Origin: Liopterus haemorrhoidalis
Taxonomy: Eukaryota > Arthropoda > Insecta > Coleoptera > Dytiscidae
Direction of reading: 5' to 3'
DNA length: 64,000 nucleotides
Assembly: GCA_963971575.1 (NCBI GenBank)
Contig: OZ020623.1
Coordinates: forward strand, 10,542,980 to 10,606,979
Part shown: positions 52,791 through 62,610 of the stretch, piece by piece
How the letters are laid out: each line of letters opens with the position of its first letter
How positions within the stretch are numbered: position 1 is the first letter of the stretch
Notes under the pieces: generated by a model
The model's input: the letters and a program-made list of their open reading frames with translations, nothing else
What the model was told of the DNA's origin: nothing
Database searches by the model: none
Made by a program: the position numbers and the translations under genes

Positions 52791-53616
52791 ACACGTACAC
52801 AAAAATAAGATAAGGATAAAGGCAGACGTACTTCACTTCAAGGGGTTGTTCCCGAAGACTTACACAAGTGGTTGGTTGACCCTAGGATCACAAGTTGTTC
52901 GAAGAGGACCACACAGTGGTTATTGAGGATTTGTAACCAAAATTCTCCTCTTGAATCCATAAAGCAGATATCGAAGTACTGCTCTGAGTAACACGTAAAA
53001 TTATTGAATATAATTTTGATGATTGATGATAATGAATTAAAAATTAAAATAGATACATGGTTCAGACATCAAGGCACAACATTATGAAAACGGTGGGCCA
53101 CTATGAAAAATATTATTCACCACTGGTTTACAACTTGGATAAAACATATTTGTTATCTGTGATCTAATAGTTTCTAGTCTAGTAACTAGATAATATAGAA
53201 AAATTCTTTGTACAATAACAGAAAATTTCCGGCCACTATTGCATTTGAAATTCGAATATAACATTTTATCATACTCATATCAAATTCCTTATTTCTGACA
53301 TCTCTTCAGTTTGACATAAGAAAATTTGAATAGAGACAGAAATCATCCCGAATCTTACGTTCAGCAGTGTGTGAAATTCTTTCTTTTTCGTTTGAAATTT
53401 TCTTTTGATTTTCCCTATATTAAATCACCTAATATCTATTATTCTTGGAAGTTATGGTATAAAACGTTATATGTACGAGTGTTCCGTATTGTTTCACCTG
53501 AATTTTTTATGATACAATCTTTTTTTCTTTATGTTTTTCCGAATTTGTGCCGATAAAAAATTAATTCCTTCGTTTTTTGATTTAAGCAAACTCCACACAT
53601 GGTTTAACGAATATAT
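52791..53616. other. Unassigned DNA
   Basis: No gene or repeat recognised; the frame at 53326-53556 shows no domain. Confidence 0.4.
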
Positions 53617-54000
53617 AGGATGTTTCAGGATGAATCAACCAAATTTCCAGTGCTTATTTATTCATTAATTTTAAGCAAATATAAAATAAATAATAGCAAG
53701 TATCACAATCAGATTATAGTAAATGCTTAGTTGATCGGTAAGTTCTATGACGGATTAGCCTAAATATTGGGTAAACCAGTTGCAAATTATGCAAGGGCTT
53801 TTTAACAACGCTGTCGAGTTAGGCCACCTTTAAAATCGTAAGAAATCATGGCCCAAAAATGTTCGCGTGTTAGTTTTTGTTAGAAATGGTTTAATTTAAA
53901 TGCGTGCTAAAAATCGTTCACAACTTATTGCTTTTGAGAGTTGGAGACTATTTACTTTGTTAATACTCTAGATTTTTCACCGTAGAACTCTTTCCGATTG
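53617..54000 (-). mobile_element. Mariner remnant (M18), N-terminal coding only
   Basis: The minus strand near 53900-53780 reads LTREHFWAMISYDFKGGLTR, QRC, stop, then a short piece of CNWF-like sequence, matching the first HTH of mariner transposases. ATAGGATGTTTCAGGATGAA at 53617 may be its 3' terminal repeat. Limits uncertain. Confidence 0.5.
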
Positions 54001-54550
54001 TATCAATTAAGTAAATTCTTGAGAAGTTATATCTTATTCTGTGAGCAACCTCTACTAAGAAAGATAGAATAGAATAAAGTGTGTGATAAAAAAATATCTG
54101 TTGACGCTGTTATGTAAATAGCACTATTTCTATTCAATTTGATCCATCAAAATTCATAGCAAGTCTCCGGACAGAGAAATTTATTTATGACAGCTTTCAA
54201 ACGACCCTCTTCGTCATTTCCACAACACTGACGAGGCAGTGGCGTATTTGGTCCGGTACGCAACGGAACGATGTTCTGGTACTTTATTGTAGAAACCGAG
54301 TGCTTTCTGCAACTTTTTTAACGAAATGTTATAATCATTTAATTTAATCCTTCTGGAAATCCTTTTCTAAATCCACTAGACTACAAATTATGTTTTAAGA
54401 GGGCATAAGTTTCTCTAAACGACACCCAAATATTGAATCCTTGAAACGTTCTCTCTCGATAGCTGTGGCCAATTTTCCAATGGAGATGGTGCGTACTGCA
54501 ATTGATTAGTGGCCGAACAGATTTCAGTCCAGTTTCTGTCGAGTGTTTTG
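54001..54550. other. Unassigned DNA
   Basis: No recognised gene or repeat. Confidence 0.35.
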
Positions 54551-54975
54551 AGGGTTTTGTATGTATGACCACCAAAAAACCCTTATAAAGTCACTCATGT
54601 GCTTGTCTGTCTGAATGGTAGATATTGTAGCCAAACGGCGGTACATTGACACGCTTGTACAACTCTGGCCCAAATATAGGAAAAATATAGAGTTCAAAAA
54701 ATACATCGCGGAATAAATATGAAAAAAATTGTATTTAATACCTTTTAAATTTTCGTGCGGAATCAAATAAAACATCTTAATGTGTAGATAAACAAACAAA
54801 TTTAGATTTTTGGAAAATCAGTTTCTTTTTATGGAAGTCTTGCCAAAAATATGTCAAAAAACTTTTGTCATTTCCAAGAGGGTAGATTTAAAAATCTGAA
54901 AAAAATGTCAATAATGTACAATGATGGTACCCGGAAGAATTCAATAGGAATTTTTGATTAGAAGTTCCTCGAATA
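54551..54975 (+). repeat. R1 element, long 5' copy
   Basis: AGGGTTTTGTATGTATGACC, AAAGTCACTCATGTGCTTGT, GTAGCCAAACGGCG, then degraded body blocks parallel to the 12.7-kb copy, up to CAATAGGAATTTTTGATTAG (compare CAACAGGAATTTTTGATCAG at 13130). It ends before the tRNA-like cassette. Confidence 0.7.
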
Positions 54976-55652
54976 TTTGAAATTATCTTCTGCTTTTATA
55001 AACGAGTATATTAACAATAATAAAGATAGTCATCTAATTTTCAAAAAGTAATTACATTTACACATTTTTTCACTTATAAAAAAACTCTTAAGCTTTCCCA
55101 AGTCCTTATACAGAGTGATTCAGTTCTTCGCCACAGCAGCGCTACAATCCATCTCACTTAACTTAGTATCGGATGTTCTGATCTCTATACAGTGTTGGAT
55201 TCAACCAAAGTACGATTTACACCATAACAGACATATCCAATAAGTTTCAAGTCAATATATCATCTTTATGTAAAGCAATTTCGCTAATGTGATACTGGAT
55301 ACCAAAGGTGATTTCTCCAAATGTGATTTTGATATATTTCCAAGATTTTTATAGCTTATTTGGTTGGATTAGTTTTACAGGGTGTAATTTCGGATTTATC
55401 TCTAGTAAAATACGAATTTTTTTACAGAGAGATAATCATTTTTAGATTAAGATTTTTGGAGGATTAACACATTTATATCAAATGGTAACGATACATTAAT
55501 CTAGAACGTTAACTCAGAATATCCTGGATATAAACACGAGGAAGTCACACGGAGAATCGATAACTTCCTGAAGATGATAAAGAAATTAAATCTGTAACAG
55601 TTTGTAAACTATACAGTAATGTCTTAATCCGTATGACAGTTCCTAACCTTTT
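54976..55652. other. Unassigned DNA
   Basis: No recognised gene or repeat. Confidence 0.35.
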
Positions 55653-55790
55653 TAGGGTTTTGTTGGTATGATCAAAAAACCCTATAACGTAACTCATGTG
55701 TTTGTCTGTTCGGTAAAAATTGTGGCAAAACGGCTAAACGTAGAAAGTTGAAATTTAGCATGCTTGTACAACTCTTTACCCTCACTTGAT
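55653..55790 (+). repeat. R1 5' module copy
   Basis: TAGGGTTTTGTTGGTATGAT, AACGTAACTCATGTGTTTGT, CGGCTAAACGTAGAAAGTTG and AAATTTAGCATGCTTGTACA. A TA-dinucleotide run follows at 55832-55848. Confidence 0.75.
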
Positions 55791-56478
55791 AAGATATTCC
55801 ACCTTTTCATGCTATGTCCAAAAAAATATAAATATATATATATATATACCCAGCCCAAGGCATTTTGACAGTCCTGCCAGCCTATTGTTAAGACACTGAA
55901 TGACATTTCTACATATGACAATTGACAATATCTTATCATGGCTACCTTTGTCTGTTCGTAGTTTCTGCCAACTTTGCATTCGCATGTCTAACAATAATCA
56001 GGGTGGAACTTTTTTAAATGAACACACGATATAACTGACTTATTTTTTATTATCTACACCTCATATATGCAGTTATTTTAAAGACACCAACATAATGGAT
56101 CAACATTTGCTAGCCTTATTCTATTCGCAAGACTCGTTTCGTGGTAATGGTTATAAGCTAGTGACTGCGATTGAGGAAGATCAATATGCGAAAGAAAATT
56201 CAAGACACCGCCTGAATGCAATTTACGCAACCCTCTTTACGTCTCTGTACCCCTTCTAACATCACTGATAATCGAGCATAGAACGTTAGCAGAAAATGGG
56301 GTTAGTTGATAAGAATATTATGAATATTTTGTAGAAATAGCTATTAGAGAAACGACCTAGAAAAGCAAAAATTTTATCTCAAAAATTGTGAAATATACCG
56401 AGAAAAAAAGTAAAAACAAAAATGTAACAATTGAAGCATTGGGAACAGGAAAAAATGTGTTCTTAAAGCTGTTTTATA
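55791..56478. other. Unassigned DNA
   Basis: No recognised gene. Confidence 0.35.
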
Positions 56479-56640
56479 GAGTTTTATAGGTATGACCAAA
56501 AACCCTTATAACGTCACTCATGTGTCTTTCTGTCTATTCGGAAGAAATTATGACCAAACGACTGGACATAGACAGCTGAAATTTGGAGTGATTATACAAC
56601 TCTTTGACTCACATATAGAACGTATTTTACAATCGTTTAA
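56479..56640 (+). repeat. R1 5' module copy
   Basis: GAGTTTTATAGGTATGACCA, AACGTCACTCATGTGTCTTT, ACAGCTGAAATTTGGAGTGA and ACAACTCTTTGACTCACATA. The plus-strand frame 56492-56806 starts inside it and is an artefact. Confidence 0.7.
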
Positions 56641-57468
56641 CTCTAGAAATTGGTCCAAGGAATCCTTTGCAAAATTGAGCGTCTCTTTTAGTAAGGTTAT
56701 ATCTTATAGAAGGCGCAATGAATGTCTGAAGACTGAAGCAACTGGGTCATTCACAAAGCAAAACATGGCATATTTTGAACAAAGATTTATCGATGAAGGC
56801 TTATAAAATTCAACTGACACAACAACTGAAGCCGCAAGATCATTTGCAACGTCGTAACTTCGTTGGATAGCACATTCACTCATATTTAACACCCGCCCAA
56901 TAAATACGTGACTTATTCTATGCTCAAAAGACCTGCGGTCGTAGCTAAACACAAGCCCCTCCCACTTTTCTTGAAAAAATATGGCTTCATACACTTTTTC
57001 TCTAAACTCTTCATATGTTCAAACCTCTTGTATTTCTTCCAAATGCGGAAATTACGTAAACCTATAAAGTTTGAGTACAATTCCCTGAAATGTTAAACAG
57101 TTGCCAAGTTTTCCAATACGTCGCTTGTTTAGATTTAAAACTCATTTAATTTGGTGCTAATTTTAACTACACAGTAAGATGCAGACACACATAGACATTA
57201 TTTCGTACAAGGACGATGGTTACATAGTCGTCTCATTGGCACGGATACAAGAATTAGCACATGTGTGCAACGTCTTCAAAACCCCAGGAGTTCACGTCAT
57301 GAACAACTTACAACGTTAGGTTATTGACAACAGGAAACAGCGCTAAAGTAAATGTAAAATGACAAGACAACGAGATCTTATTATTGTTTGCCTGACTTAT
57401 GGAACACAGCTGAATATTTAGGGAGCCAAAAAACCTTTGAAAATGTTAACCCTAGCTAGTTGAATCTG
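56641..57468. other. Unassigned DNA with unexplained minus-strand frame
   Basis: The 96-codon minus-strand frame 56994-56704 (VFIGRVLNMSECAIQRSYDV) is not obviously low-complexity, but I recognise no domain and there is no supporting splice or repeat context. Confidence 0.3.
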
Positions 57469-57502
57469 TGTGACGTAAGGGTTTTTAGTCATACCTATAA
57501 AG
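57469..57502 (-). repeat. R1 5' module fragment
   Basis: Minus strand TTTATAGGTATGACTAAAAA, then CCCTTACGTCAC: the first 34 bases of the module only. Confidence 0.55.
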
Positions 57503-57700
57503 AAATCTTCCTTGTGCTCATTTTGCCCCGATGGGCAGAATGAGCACGAGCGTGGTATAATGGGCAATCAGCTAAAATCTGGCGCAGAATGAACACATGA
57601 GTCCATTCCTCATCGTTATAATCTTCTCCAGCGCAAAAACAATGTGCCCACTTGCCACATGCTCTGCACTGGAGCAATCAACGTCTGGATATGTGTTGTT
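57503..57700 (-). pseudogene. PHD-like zinc-finger fragment, copy 2
   Basis: The minus strand reads LLQCRACGKWAHCFCAGEDY, NDEEWTHVF; after a one-base shift the codons give MCSFCARF. C-x2-C, W-A-H-x2-C and a final C-x2-C are the framework of a PHD-type finger, often found at the C-terminus of transposon proteins. A copy with the same flanks lies at 44905-45100. Confidence 0.5.
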
Positions 57701-57754
57701 GTGCAATACTTTTTGCAAAAAATAGTTTTTAAATATGAATATAAATCATCGCCG

Positions 57755-58420
57755 GTGTGATGCTATTAAAAAAATTGTATTTCTTGTGGAGGAAATAAGA
57801 ATTCTTATTGAAGAAATCGGTACAGAATATAAGCCTAAACGAAAATGGGTTAAAAAATTGATAGAAGAGCTACCCATGGCGTATCAGCCTTTCTATTTCG
57901 TGAATTAGCTGTTGAAGATCAAAAAGAGTACAGACTGTGTTTAAGAATGAAACCAGATGATTTTAATAGGCTATTAAATTTAGTTAGTCCATTAATACAA
58001 CGAACTGATACAACAATGAGGAATGCGATTCCAGCAAGAATACAATTGGAATTAACGCTTTATTTCCTAGCCACAGGAAATAGTTATTGTATAGTCTACA
58101 ACAGGGGTCGGCAACCTTTTTGTCAATAAGGGCGCAATATGAATTCAAATGTTATTGAGGGCGCATAAAAACGTAAAATATGTAAACACTCGTGGTTCGC
58201 AAAGTCGTCTAATCTAGCTCTGATCGCTCAAGTCGAATCACCAATAGATGCGATGTGGATATTGGGCTCAGTATGTGTGTGTCTTGATAGCGAGGGCGCA
58301 TAAAAATCTCACTGAGGGCGCCGTGTTGCGTACCCCTGGTCTACAACATCTTTTTCGTGTATCAAAGGCAGCTATTTCACTAGGGTATCATTTTCTGACC
58401 ACCTCATACTGAAATATATA
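57755..58420 (+). pseudogene. PIF/Harbinger transposase N-terminal region, interrupted by a hAT element
   Basis: The plus strand shows KPKRKWVKKLIEELP, LFRELAVEDQKEYRLCLRMK, PDDFNRLLNLVSPLIQRTDT, TMRNAIPARIQLELTLYFLA and TGNSY. After the 237-bp hAT insert comes SLQHLFRVSKAAISL. This is the N-terminal half of a Harbinger nuclease protein, including the FDxLLxLV and RFLATGxSYxSL signatures. A frameshift precedes RELAV and another lies at the TGNSY/SLQ join. The catalytic domain is missing after about 58420. Confidence 0.85.
58102..58338. mobile_element. hAT MITE, 237 bp, with perfect 8-bp TSD
   Basis: Ends CAGGGGTCGGCAACC and, inverted, CAGGGGTACGCAAC. The target duplication GTCTACAA is identical at 58094-58101 and 58339-58346. 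The non-coding interior has repeated GAGGGCGCATAAAA words (58157 and 58292). Confidence 0.93.
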
Positions 58421-59881
58421 CAATTAATTAGTAAAGAAATATTTTTTGTTACACATTTTGTAATTTTTGTTTAGGTTAAATCACATTTTAGAGTATAAAC
58501 AAATGTATGTTGATAAACAAACTAGTGGTATTGTTGAATTGAAAAGAAATCATGAATTAATAAATCAATGTTACGCAATTTATGTAAATAAATTATAATT
58601 TACCTGATATGGGTTTTTTTCTATTTGTTATGACAGGTTACCGCTTGCCGCCAATTTAAAATGAGTCAATTTTGCGTAGTGGGGGAAAAGATAGTAGATA
58701 TATTCCGTTCAATGGTGAGTATGCAGTACAGGACATATGGAGTAGTTCTTTTTCATACTCTCTAATGACGCTATTCTTTTCTTGCTTGTCGACTTTGCCA
58801 GCTCTAAAACGCGCTGATCTGTGAAGATGCAGTATTCTACAAATGGTCATTTGTTTTTGTTGAGTGTTATTTTGAGTTTTATAAGAGTTGATTTTTGTAA
58901 ATCATACAAGTTTTTCATATTATTATAATTGACACATTTGACACTTTTACAACATTTTGCAACACCGCTCCCATTTGCCATAAGAGCAATACTGCATTTT
59001 GACCTTAGAACGGATTATAGTAAATACAACGACGAGCTAGCTGCTATCCTAGCCCAACTACTAGAATCTAGTACTCTACTAGTCACATTGTCAACTATTT
59101 ATACAAGGATAGTAACTAGTTTCTAGTTACTTGCGCTAGTTACTAGCTCTTGTACTCTACCAATGTAAACCCGGCAGTATAGACGATTACTCCTACTAGT
59201 ACTTACTATAATGAGGCATGCCGACCTAAAAATTATGAGTTTACTGCTACACACGCTCCGGTGCGCCTCACAGTTACAACGCAAAGATATCAAATGAAAT
59301 TATCAATTTTCTTCGGTCGGCTGTAAACATAAAAATTATTTTACAGGTCTGTACAGGCATTTGTGGTCTCTCCAAGCGTACTGCATATTGTTTTCTTATA
59401 CTAGATACCTTATTACTAACACAAGATCAATAATAATCCTCCTGTAGCACTATTAATAAATTTGAATTATGAATATCAACAAGGCACATTTGTGATATTT
59501 GTGAGCCAGTGTTTTGTCTGTGCTCTAAAATTTATTTCTGATCATCTTGTTGAGTTATTTTTGACTAATTGATGATGTATAAAGTATTCTTGGCGTCTAA
59601 TATACTGTGTAATATAATAGATAAATATTTATTTATTTAGAGAACTAGGTTAAAGATTTTATTCAGAAAAATTTCAAACTCCCTTAGCTTAAATTTGAAA
59701 ATCTAAATACCAGATAATATATACTAAACCCAAGACTCTATTCCCCCAGTGAAATCCCAGACTCTGTTTAATAATACATGTTTTTTGAAATTTAAAATAA
59801 AATAATAATAAAATAATTGATTGAATGAAATTATTTCCCAACTCTACCATTATACAAATTGGACGTTAAATAACTATTCTA
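58421..59881. other. Unassigned DNA with an ACTAG-rich tract
   Basis: 59020-59210 contains about ten ACTAG/CTAGT words. Short frames at 58850-58656 and 58929-59126 have no domain. Confidence 0.4.
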
Positions 59882-59934
59882 CTGAGTGACATTATAAGGG
59901 TTCTTTGGAGGTCATACCTACAAAAACCTAAAAA
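59882..59934 (-). repeat. R1 5' module fragment
   Basis: Minus strand TAGGTTTTTGTAGGTATGAC, GAACCCTTATAATGTCACTC. Confidence 0.65.
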
Positions 59935-60299
59935 AGAATGGTAAGCCAAAATTTTGCATCTATATTCAAAAAGCCACGGTGATTGTAAGGATTCTCATCT
60001 ATTCAGCTGTTAAAATGCAGAAATGCGGGTAAAACAAATGACTTTCCCGTTAAAACTATTGCAGATTTCAGAGTGTGATTGTGATAGTTGAATCTGTGTG
60101 GTTTTGTCGTTCTCTTTGTTAGAAAAGCAATATACAACTTGATAAAACAAAACTTGTTTATTCATCGAGACTGGTATAGTTAAATTTTACTAGATATCAG
60201 TTTTGATTGAAAATTCTGTTGAATAAAGTCAAACAGATAACAATGCATTAAAATTACTAAAACCGATTCAAAAATGTAACTGTTAACAGACACTAACAC

Positions 60300-60414
60300 G
60301 AAATTGCAGGGCTCTAGTTACAAGCGGCGTGCCCCAAGGTATTGTAATTGGTCCAATACTTTTTATAATCCTACAGTGATCTGCCTAAGTGTGTAACCTC
60401 ACCCTCCTTATTGT
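60300..60414 (+). pseudogene. Reverse-transcriptase fragment, part 1 (oldest element of the nest)
   Basis: The plus strand encodes LVTSGVPQGIVIGPILFIIL (reverse-transcriptase motif 4), then after a frameshift DLPKCVTSPS and the first bases of the following leucine codons. The gene continues at 61832, after the insertion of a minus-strand retrotransposon; TTATTGT at 60408-60414 is the target duplication. Confidence 0.85.
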
Positions 60415-60804
60415 TTTTTCTATGGCCGTTTAAACAAATTACATTTGCTATTCACATCTTAAAAAAAAAATAACAGTTACTATTTACAGGTTAACATAAC
60501 CTAGATTTACATAATTGTCCATTATATAAACATATATTTTTAATTTTTGCTTACACTAACAATCTAATCGCTATTTTTTCAGCCGATACGTAAATGTCTT
60601 GGGGTAATCGTCTTTAGAGTCTGTTATGGATGTCTTTTTTCCCTATGTTGTAAATATCTGCACTTTCACAATTGTGTTGAATTTTTGGGTAAACTTTTTA
60701 ATAAAATTGTTTATGTTCGGCACTAATAGTTCGCTGTGTATCTGTTCGTTTCGAATTAACCAGGGAGCGTTGATGGCAATTGTAAGAACTTTATTTTGGA
60801 AAGT

Positions 60805-61830
60805 TTAGATTTTTATTAAGTTGGTTGGCGACCTGTTTCCCCCTACTTCACACGCATACATCAGAAGAGGTCTAAGTAGGGATTTGTAGAGCAATGTGGC
60901 GCATTTAACTTTGAACTTTGATTTTTTGTTGATTAACGGAAATTGCTGTAACCTCGCGTAAGCTAATTGCAGTTTTTTATTTATGTGTTGATTCCAGGTT
61001 AGACGAGTTTCGAGGTGGATTCCTAAATATTTAACCGTCTCATTTTTTGATTCCATTCGAGTTGTTGGTTAAAAATTATTATATTCTGCGGATTTCTCAC
61101 TCTTCTGAGGCTAAATATCTGTTTCACATTTTCCAGTATTTGAAAGAATGTGCCACGTGTTGAGCCATTTAGATACTGTGTCTGTAGCTATCTGAAGATC
61201 TTCTACAGAGCCGCAGTAAGGGGGACGGAGGGGCCGACGGCCCCTAGCGCACTAAGGAAAAGGGCGCTACGTTGCGAAAGTGAGGACCTTTTTTTTTTGC
61301 TCTTCATCTAGATTTTGGGAGGTGAGAATCTTGTTTTTGCTTACATTTATTTGCCCAGGGCGCCAAAACGCAGTTTTGCCCCTAGCGCAAGTTTTCCTTA
61401 CTGCGGCTCTGATCTTCTATAGCTATTTCTAGTTCAGAATGCTGTGTTAGTAGGGCCGTATCATTAGCAAACATGGCTATAGCGGCTGTACTGGGCGGTA
61501 TATCACTAACAAATATATTAAATAGAACTGGGCCTAAAATACTTCCTTGTGGGACTCCTGCCTTGATATGTTTTAGGGACGATGTTTCGTGATTAATTTT
61601 TACTGAAAATGTTCTTTCTTCCAGAAATGAAAACAGAATTGAGGTAATGTATGATGGCAAATTTAAGTGTAATAATTTGTATTTTAATCCTTCTAACCAA
61701 ACTTTATCAAAGGCTTGAGTGATATTTAAAAATAAGACGGTTGTGTATTGTTTGTTTTCAAATCTTGTTTTGATAAGTTATCCTCAAAAACTGTTGTATT
61801 GTGCTGTGACTCTTCTTGAATGCAGTTGTC
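60805..61830 (-). pseudogene. Jockey-like reverse transcriptase pseudogene
   Basis: Minus-strand order: KKSHSTIQQFLRIT, LFLNITQAFDKVWLEGLKYK (motif 3), LPSYITSILFSFLEERTFSV, IKAGVPQGSILGPVLFNIFV (motif 4), and FANDTALLTQ (catalytic box; the usual FADD reads FAND). After the inserted hAT element it continues LQIATDTVSKWLNTWH, stops and frame changes, then NETVKYLGIHLETRLTWNQH (thumb) and LYKSLLRPLLMYACE. Loss of one catalytic aspartate, stops and the insertion make it inactive. Confidence 0.9.
61206..61411. mobile_element. hAT MITE, 206 bp, with perfect 8-bp TSD
   Basis: Ends CAGAGCCGCAGTAAGG and, inverted, the same 16 bases. Target duplication ATCTTCTA at 61198-61205 and 61412-61419. The interior has one unit of the minisatellite seen at 17740-18050 (GTGAGGACC, T run, GCTCTTCATCTAGATTTTGG). 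Confidence 0.93.
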
Positions 61831-61831
61831 T

Positions 61832-62015
61832 TTATTGTATGCAGATGAAACAAAACTTTTTAACAACTCCGTTAGTAACTCAGTCTACATTCAAAGTAAT
61901 TTGGGCCTGGTGGCCCTGGTTGGGCTCTACCTAGTGTAACAACTAGTTGCTGTCTTTTAATGCGTCAAAATGTAATATTCTGCATTTAGGCAGAAACAAT
62001 CCTGATCATTTCTTA
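61832..62015 (+). pseudogene. Reverse-transcriptase fragment, part 2
   Basis: Continues part 1 in register: LLYADETKLFNNSVSNSVYI (catalytic box as YADE), QSNLG, then broken frames ending LHLGRNNPDHF. It is interrupted again at 62015 by an RTE-like insertion. The acidic pair is D-E rather than D-D. Confidence 0.85.
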
Positions 62016-62522
62016 CTTAATTACTTAATCCTGAAGCCTTTCTACCTTGCGGTGTAAGGCTATGGTCGAGTTACTTATTTTCTGGTGTTGTTCTCCATAC
62101 TTCTTTCCATCGTGTTCTGTCCTTTGTATATTTTCTTATCTCCTCCCACTTTACTCCTCTCTTCGTTGCAGTTTCTTTTGTTTCTTGGTGCCAGGTTTTT
62201 CTCGGTCTTCCTGGTCTAACTTTCTTCACTGTTCTTGCTTCATAAACTCTTTTTACTATTTTGTCTTCACTCATTCTGTGTATATGTCCCAGCCATCTTA
62301 GCTGTCCTTCTTCTATTATAGTCTCTACTGGTTTTGTGCCTAGTTTTTCCCTAAATACTTCATTTCTTATTCTGTCCAATTTTGTTTTACCTTCGATTTT
62401 CCTCAAAAATCTCATTTCGGAGCTTCTTATTTTAGACCTGTGCGTCTCTGTAGTGGTCCAGGATTCTGAGGCGTATGTCAAAATTGGTACTGTCACTTTT
62501 TTGAAGATCTCAAGATCAGAAT
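62016..62522 (-). mobile_element. RTE-like retrotransposon, 5'-truncated, 14-bp TSD
   Basis: Target duplication CTGATCATTTCTTA at 62002-62015 and 62523-62536. The minus-strand 3' end is GGATTAAGTAATTAAG, a simple tail similar to the copies near 28.8 kb. Confidence 0.9.
62071..62520 (-). CDS. RTE-like C-terminal protein fragment, open frame
   Basis: Open minus-strand frame from about 62520 to 62071. Order: VTVPILTYASESWTTTETHR, SSEMRFLRKIEGKTKLDRIR, EEGQLRWLGHIHRMSEDKIV, VRPGRPRKTWHQETKETATK and GVKWEEIRKYTKDRTRWKEV. This is the domain after the polymerase in RTE-like elements. It has no stop and a long TSD, so the insertion is fairly young, but it has no polymerase and no start of its own. 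Confidence 0.85.
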   Translation of the reverse strand, partial: SDLEIFKKVTVPILTYASESWTTTETHRSKIRSSEMRFLRKIEGKTKLDRIRNEVFREKLGTKPVETIIEEGQLRWLGHIHRMSEDKIVKRVYEARTVKKVRPGRPRKTWHQETKETATKRGVKWEEIRKYTKDRTRWKEVWRTTPENK

Positions 62523-62610
62523 CTGATCATTTCTTATCTGTTTATATCTCTGAATATTTCAGCTTCCTCATATAGATTCTTTCAATCTTTCTTCCCGAAT
62601 TTCTTTGCCA
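62523..62610 (+). pseudogene. Reverse-transcriptase fragment, part 3 (probable)
   Basis: After the second copy of the 14-bp duplication, the plus strand continues HFLSVYISEYFSFLI and stops. This is the expected downstream continuation of part 2, but too short and decayed to confirm by motif. Confidence 0.45.

Larger units (their letters stand above)
60415..61831 (-). mobile_element. Jockey-like non-LTR retrotransposon, 5'-truncated, inserted in a reverse-transcriptase gene
   Basis: TTATTGT is repeated at 60408-60414 and 61832-61838. The minus-strand 3' end finishes in a short A run next to the target. The 5' end is cut inside the reverse transcriptase (KKSHSTIQQFLRIT). It contains a hAT element at 61206-61411. 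Confidence 0.88.
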
